DNA of 64,000 bases from Myxococcus virescens (GTDB lineage Bacteria; Myxococcota; Myxococcia; Myxococcales; Myxococcaceae). The stretch covers positions 62,001 to 126,000 of the forward strand of contig NZ_FNAJ01000008.1 of assembly GCF_900101905.1 (NCBI RefSeq), in the 5' to 3' direction. How positions within the stretch are numbered: the stretch's first letter is position 1; every line of letters begins with the position of its first letter. The notes beneath the pieces were generated by a model, which did no database searches, had not been told where the DNA came from, and saw only the letters and a list, made by a program, of their open reading frames with translations. Made by a program: the position numbers and the translations under genes. This document shows, piece by piece, positions 62,047-64,000 of this stretch.

Positions 62047-63947
62047 GCGTCCAGGGCCTCCCAATAGAGCATGTCGCCCACGTCCGGCGTCTTCGAGGCG
62101 TATTGGTCCGTCGAGGTGCTGTAGGTGACGCCCGCCCCAGCATCCACGCTGGAGTGCCAGACGTGCGCGGTGGGATGGTTACTTCCCGGCGGCACGGACA
62201 CGGACTTGATGCGCAGGCGCAGCCGGTCCGCTGCGCCCAGGCCCGGAGCCGCCGCCGTCAGTACCTCGCCGATGTGCGTGTTCACGGACTGCACCCAGTT
62301 GACGGTGTTGTTGTTGGAGTTGGCCCACAGGGTGGTTGTCGCGCGTTCCACCCAGGACTGCCCCACGTCCAGGCTGTCCAGCGCCACGACGATGCTTCCC
62401 TGGGCGGAGCCCGGCTCCCAGCTCCCGCCCGCCCCCATCTCGCCTGTGCGCGGGGGCGTCAGCAGGTAGATGGTGGCAGTGAAACGGAGCGCGTACTGGT
62501 CGTTCGTCGCCGGGGCGTTGCTGAGCACCACCTCCACCGTGGAGCCGATGCCGGTGGCGAGGTTGGCCGAGCTGGCGGGGTTGTTCGTCCGGGCCGTGAC
62601 GATGCCGCCGCGCTGGCGCAGCCGAGCGCGCAGCGTGAAGCCACTGCCCCCATTCATGATTGCCTGGGTGTCATCGTACGTCGGCAGCGCCGCGTTGTAG
62701 GTCCCCGTCTCGCTGCCGCTGCCCGTCGCCCCCCACTTCGCCCGCGGCTCGTGCGTCAGGCCGCCGCGCAACAACACCATGGGCGTGTTTTGAAACGGGG
62801 GGTTGAAGGCCACATAGGCCCCGTGCGCGGCGAGCTGCGCTTGGCGCCCCTTGGCGATGGTACGCGGCGCCCCACTCCCATCGGAGATGCCCACGTTGTA
62901 GCTGATGCTCCCGTCCGGGTTGAGAGCCGTGTACACGCGCGGGGTTGCGGACTCATCGAAGACGTCCACCACTGCGGAGTCGAAATCCGTCACGCCGTTG
63001 CCCGCGTCCAGGTTGGCGATGAGCACCAGGGACACGTACCGCGTGGCCTGGTGCATGGGCCGGGGGTTGCGCGGGTCCTGCGAGGGCCAGTTCTCCGTGA
63101 CGTTGGCGGACAGCCCCTTCACCCAGCCCGCGAATTCGCTGTACCCGGTGGACGCCGGCAGCACCGCCCCGGAGATGCAGTAGTAGTGCTGGCTGCCCAA
63201 GTCATTGAGGCCGGCCGCGTTCACCATGGTGACGCCGTCCGCCGCCCACCCGACGAGGCCGCAGTACACCGCCTTCCCGCCGGACGTGGGCTCCTGAAAC
63301 TGCCGCACGCGGCAGCGCAGGCGGTACAGCTTCGACGGGTCGTACGGCAGCTTCACCGTGGAGTAAATCCACACCGCGTTGGTGCACCGCAGGGCGTTGC
63401 CACCGGAATAGCCCTGGCCGGAAACGAGGGACGCTGCCGGCGGCGGCAGGAGGGGGTTGCGCTCCCAGTTGCCCAAGTCGAAGGGCGAGCGCTCGAAGGA
63501 CTCGGTGAATGCGCCCACGGCATTCCGGGAGGCCTCCTGTGCGGCCGCAGCGGGGACATTCTTCAAGTTCGCGGTGGCCAACTTCACCATGTCGGGGTCC
63601 GCCACCACCGCGCCCCCGAGGACGCGCCAGTCGCTCTGCGTGCCGTTGGAGTACAGGGCCTGGACGGCGCACTTCACCTCCACCGTGGAGGCCAGGCGCA
63701 GCGACACCACCGCGCGGCGCTCAGAGGGGCCCACGCGCACCGGCTCCAGGAGGTAGGTGTCCGTATTGTTGGGGTCGTCCCCCTCGTAGACGGCCACGCT
63801 GAAGCCCAGCAGGAGGTGCGCGGGCAGCGTCTCCACGTGCTCCCAGCGAATGTCAAAGTGCCGCGGCCGAAGCACGCGCGGGTTCGGCTCGCCCGGCGTG
63901 ACGTCCACGTCGATGCCGCCCTGCAACTCTTTTTCGCGTGAGCGCAT
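62043..63947 (-). CDS. Phage tail protein (probable receptor-binding/baseplate-distal)
   Basis: 634 residues, beta-rich, with low-complexity Ser/Thr/Gly/Asn regions. An N-terminal Ig- or fibronectin-like part (LLLGFSVAVYEGDDPNNTDT), a jelly-roll-like middle (AFTESFERSPFDLGNWERNP) as in carbohydrate-binding tail domains, and a C-terminal beta region. Upstream frame ends in a typical tail-protein Ser/Thr/Pro tail. Likely determines host attachment. Confidence 0.7.
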   Translation of the reverse strand: MRSREKELQGGIDVDVTPGEPNPRVLRPRHFDIRWEHVETLPAHLLLGFSVAVYEGDDPNNTDTYLLEPVRVGPSERRAVVSLRLASTVEVKCAVQALYSNGTQSDWRVLGGAVVADPDMVKLATANLKNVPAAAAQEASRNAVGAFTESFERSPFDLGNWERNPLLPPPAASLVSGQGYSGGNALRCTNAVWIYSTVKLPYDPSKLYRLRCRVRQFQEPTSGGKAVYCGLVGWAADGVTMVNAAGLNDLGSQHYYCISGAVLPASTGYSEFAGWVKGLSANVTENWPSQDPRNPRPMHQATRYVSLVLIANLDAGNGVTDFDSAVVDVFDESATPRVYTALNPDGSISYNVGISDGSGAPRTIAKGRQAQLAAHGAYVAFNPPFQNTPMVLLRGGLTHEPRAKWGATGSGSETGTYNAALPTYDDTQAIMNGGSGFTLRARLRQRGGIVTARTNNPASSANLATGIGSTVEVVLSNAPATNDQYALRFTATIYLLTPPRTGEMGAGGSWEPGSAQGSIVVALDSLDVGQSWVERATTTLWANSNNNTVNWVQSVNTHIGEVLTAAAPGLGAADRLRLRIKSVSVPPGSNHPTAHVWHSSVDAGAGVTYSTSTDQYASKTPDVGDMLYWEALDA

Positions 63948-63956
63948 GCTTTGTCT

Positions 63957-64000
63957 CTACGGTGGAGGGGTGGAGGAAACCGTCATGGTGACGGACGCGG
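63957..64000 (-). CDS. 3' end of another tail gene (partial)
   Basis: Minus frame reads ...ASVTMTVSSTPPP then stop TAG at 63959-63957, ten bases before the next ATG. The Ser/Thr/Pro end suits a large tail or host-specificity protein continuing beyond the window. Confidence 0.4.
   Translation of the reverse strand, partial: ASVTMTVSSTPPP

Noticed and set aside
62040-63941. 633-codon plus-strand frame opposite the tail gene
   Set aside because: His/Arg/Gly-rich antisense shadow; the minus strand has coupled neighbours and tail-like composition.

Overview
The window is very GC-rich DNA with strong third-position G/C bias and tightly packed, often 4-nt-overlapping genes. A developmental Che cluster flanked by crdA and crdB points to a Myxococcus (M. 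xanthus or a close relative); this is inferred from gene content, not from a database match. The left 34 kb is host chromosome. The right ~30 kb is most of a prophage that runs off the right edge.

Host part (1-34.2 kb): a 5'-complete, 3'-cut aromatic amino acid hydroxylase with a LysR regulator; a membrane sulfatase/phosphoethanolamine-transferase-like protein; a metallophosphoesterase lipoprotein plus outer-membrane protein pair; a HEAT-repeat protein; a VWA protein; a membrane-anchored MutS-like ATPase; a FadN-FadA beta-oxidation operon; an M1 peptidase; an orphan DNA methyltransferase; ribosomal protein L31; and a CpoB-like lipoprotein coupled to an UshA-like gene with an in-frame TGA that is almost certainly selenocysteine. 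From 19.7 to 34.2 kb lies the Che3-type cluster: crdB - cheW - cheW-like - mcp - mcp - cheA (hybrid) - [two inserted genes] - cheB - cheR on the minus strand, with the NtrC-type regulator crdA divergent. The insertion between cheA and cheB is flanked by a damaged duplicate of the cheA 3' end.

Prophage part (34.2-64 kb and beyond): a tyrosine integrase, translationally coupled to an excisionase-like HTH protein, reads into the 3' end of crdA, which is therefore the likely attachment locus. Next come an ERF single-strand annealing protein, small lipoproteins, a secreted amidohydrolase (probable cargo), a long train of overlapping plus-strand genes of mostly unknown function (one a large zinc-finger/MazG-like protein), a KilA-N/KilAC antirepressor, small zinc-ribbon proteins and a DNA methyltransferase. 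From 57.9 kb rightwards the genes are on the minus strand and look late: tail protein, small zinc protein, an AHH-type nuclease toxin with its Imm11-type immunity protein, a coiled-coil protein, a lytic transglycosylase, a holin-like protein and a small terminal protein. No capsid, portal or terminase gene is visible, so those should lie beyond the right edge.

Most noteworthy: the selenoprotein with a well-formed SECIS-like hairpin; the cheA-tail duplication with inserted cargo; the toxin/immunity pair between tail and lysis genes; and the integrase whose C-terminus is encoded in the host crdA gene.
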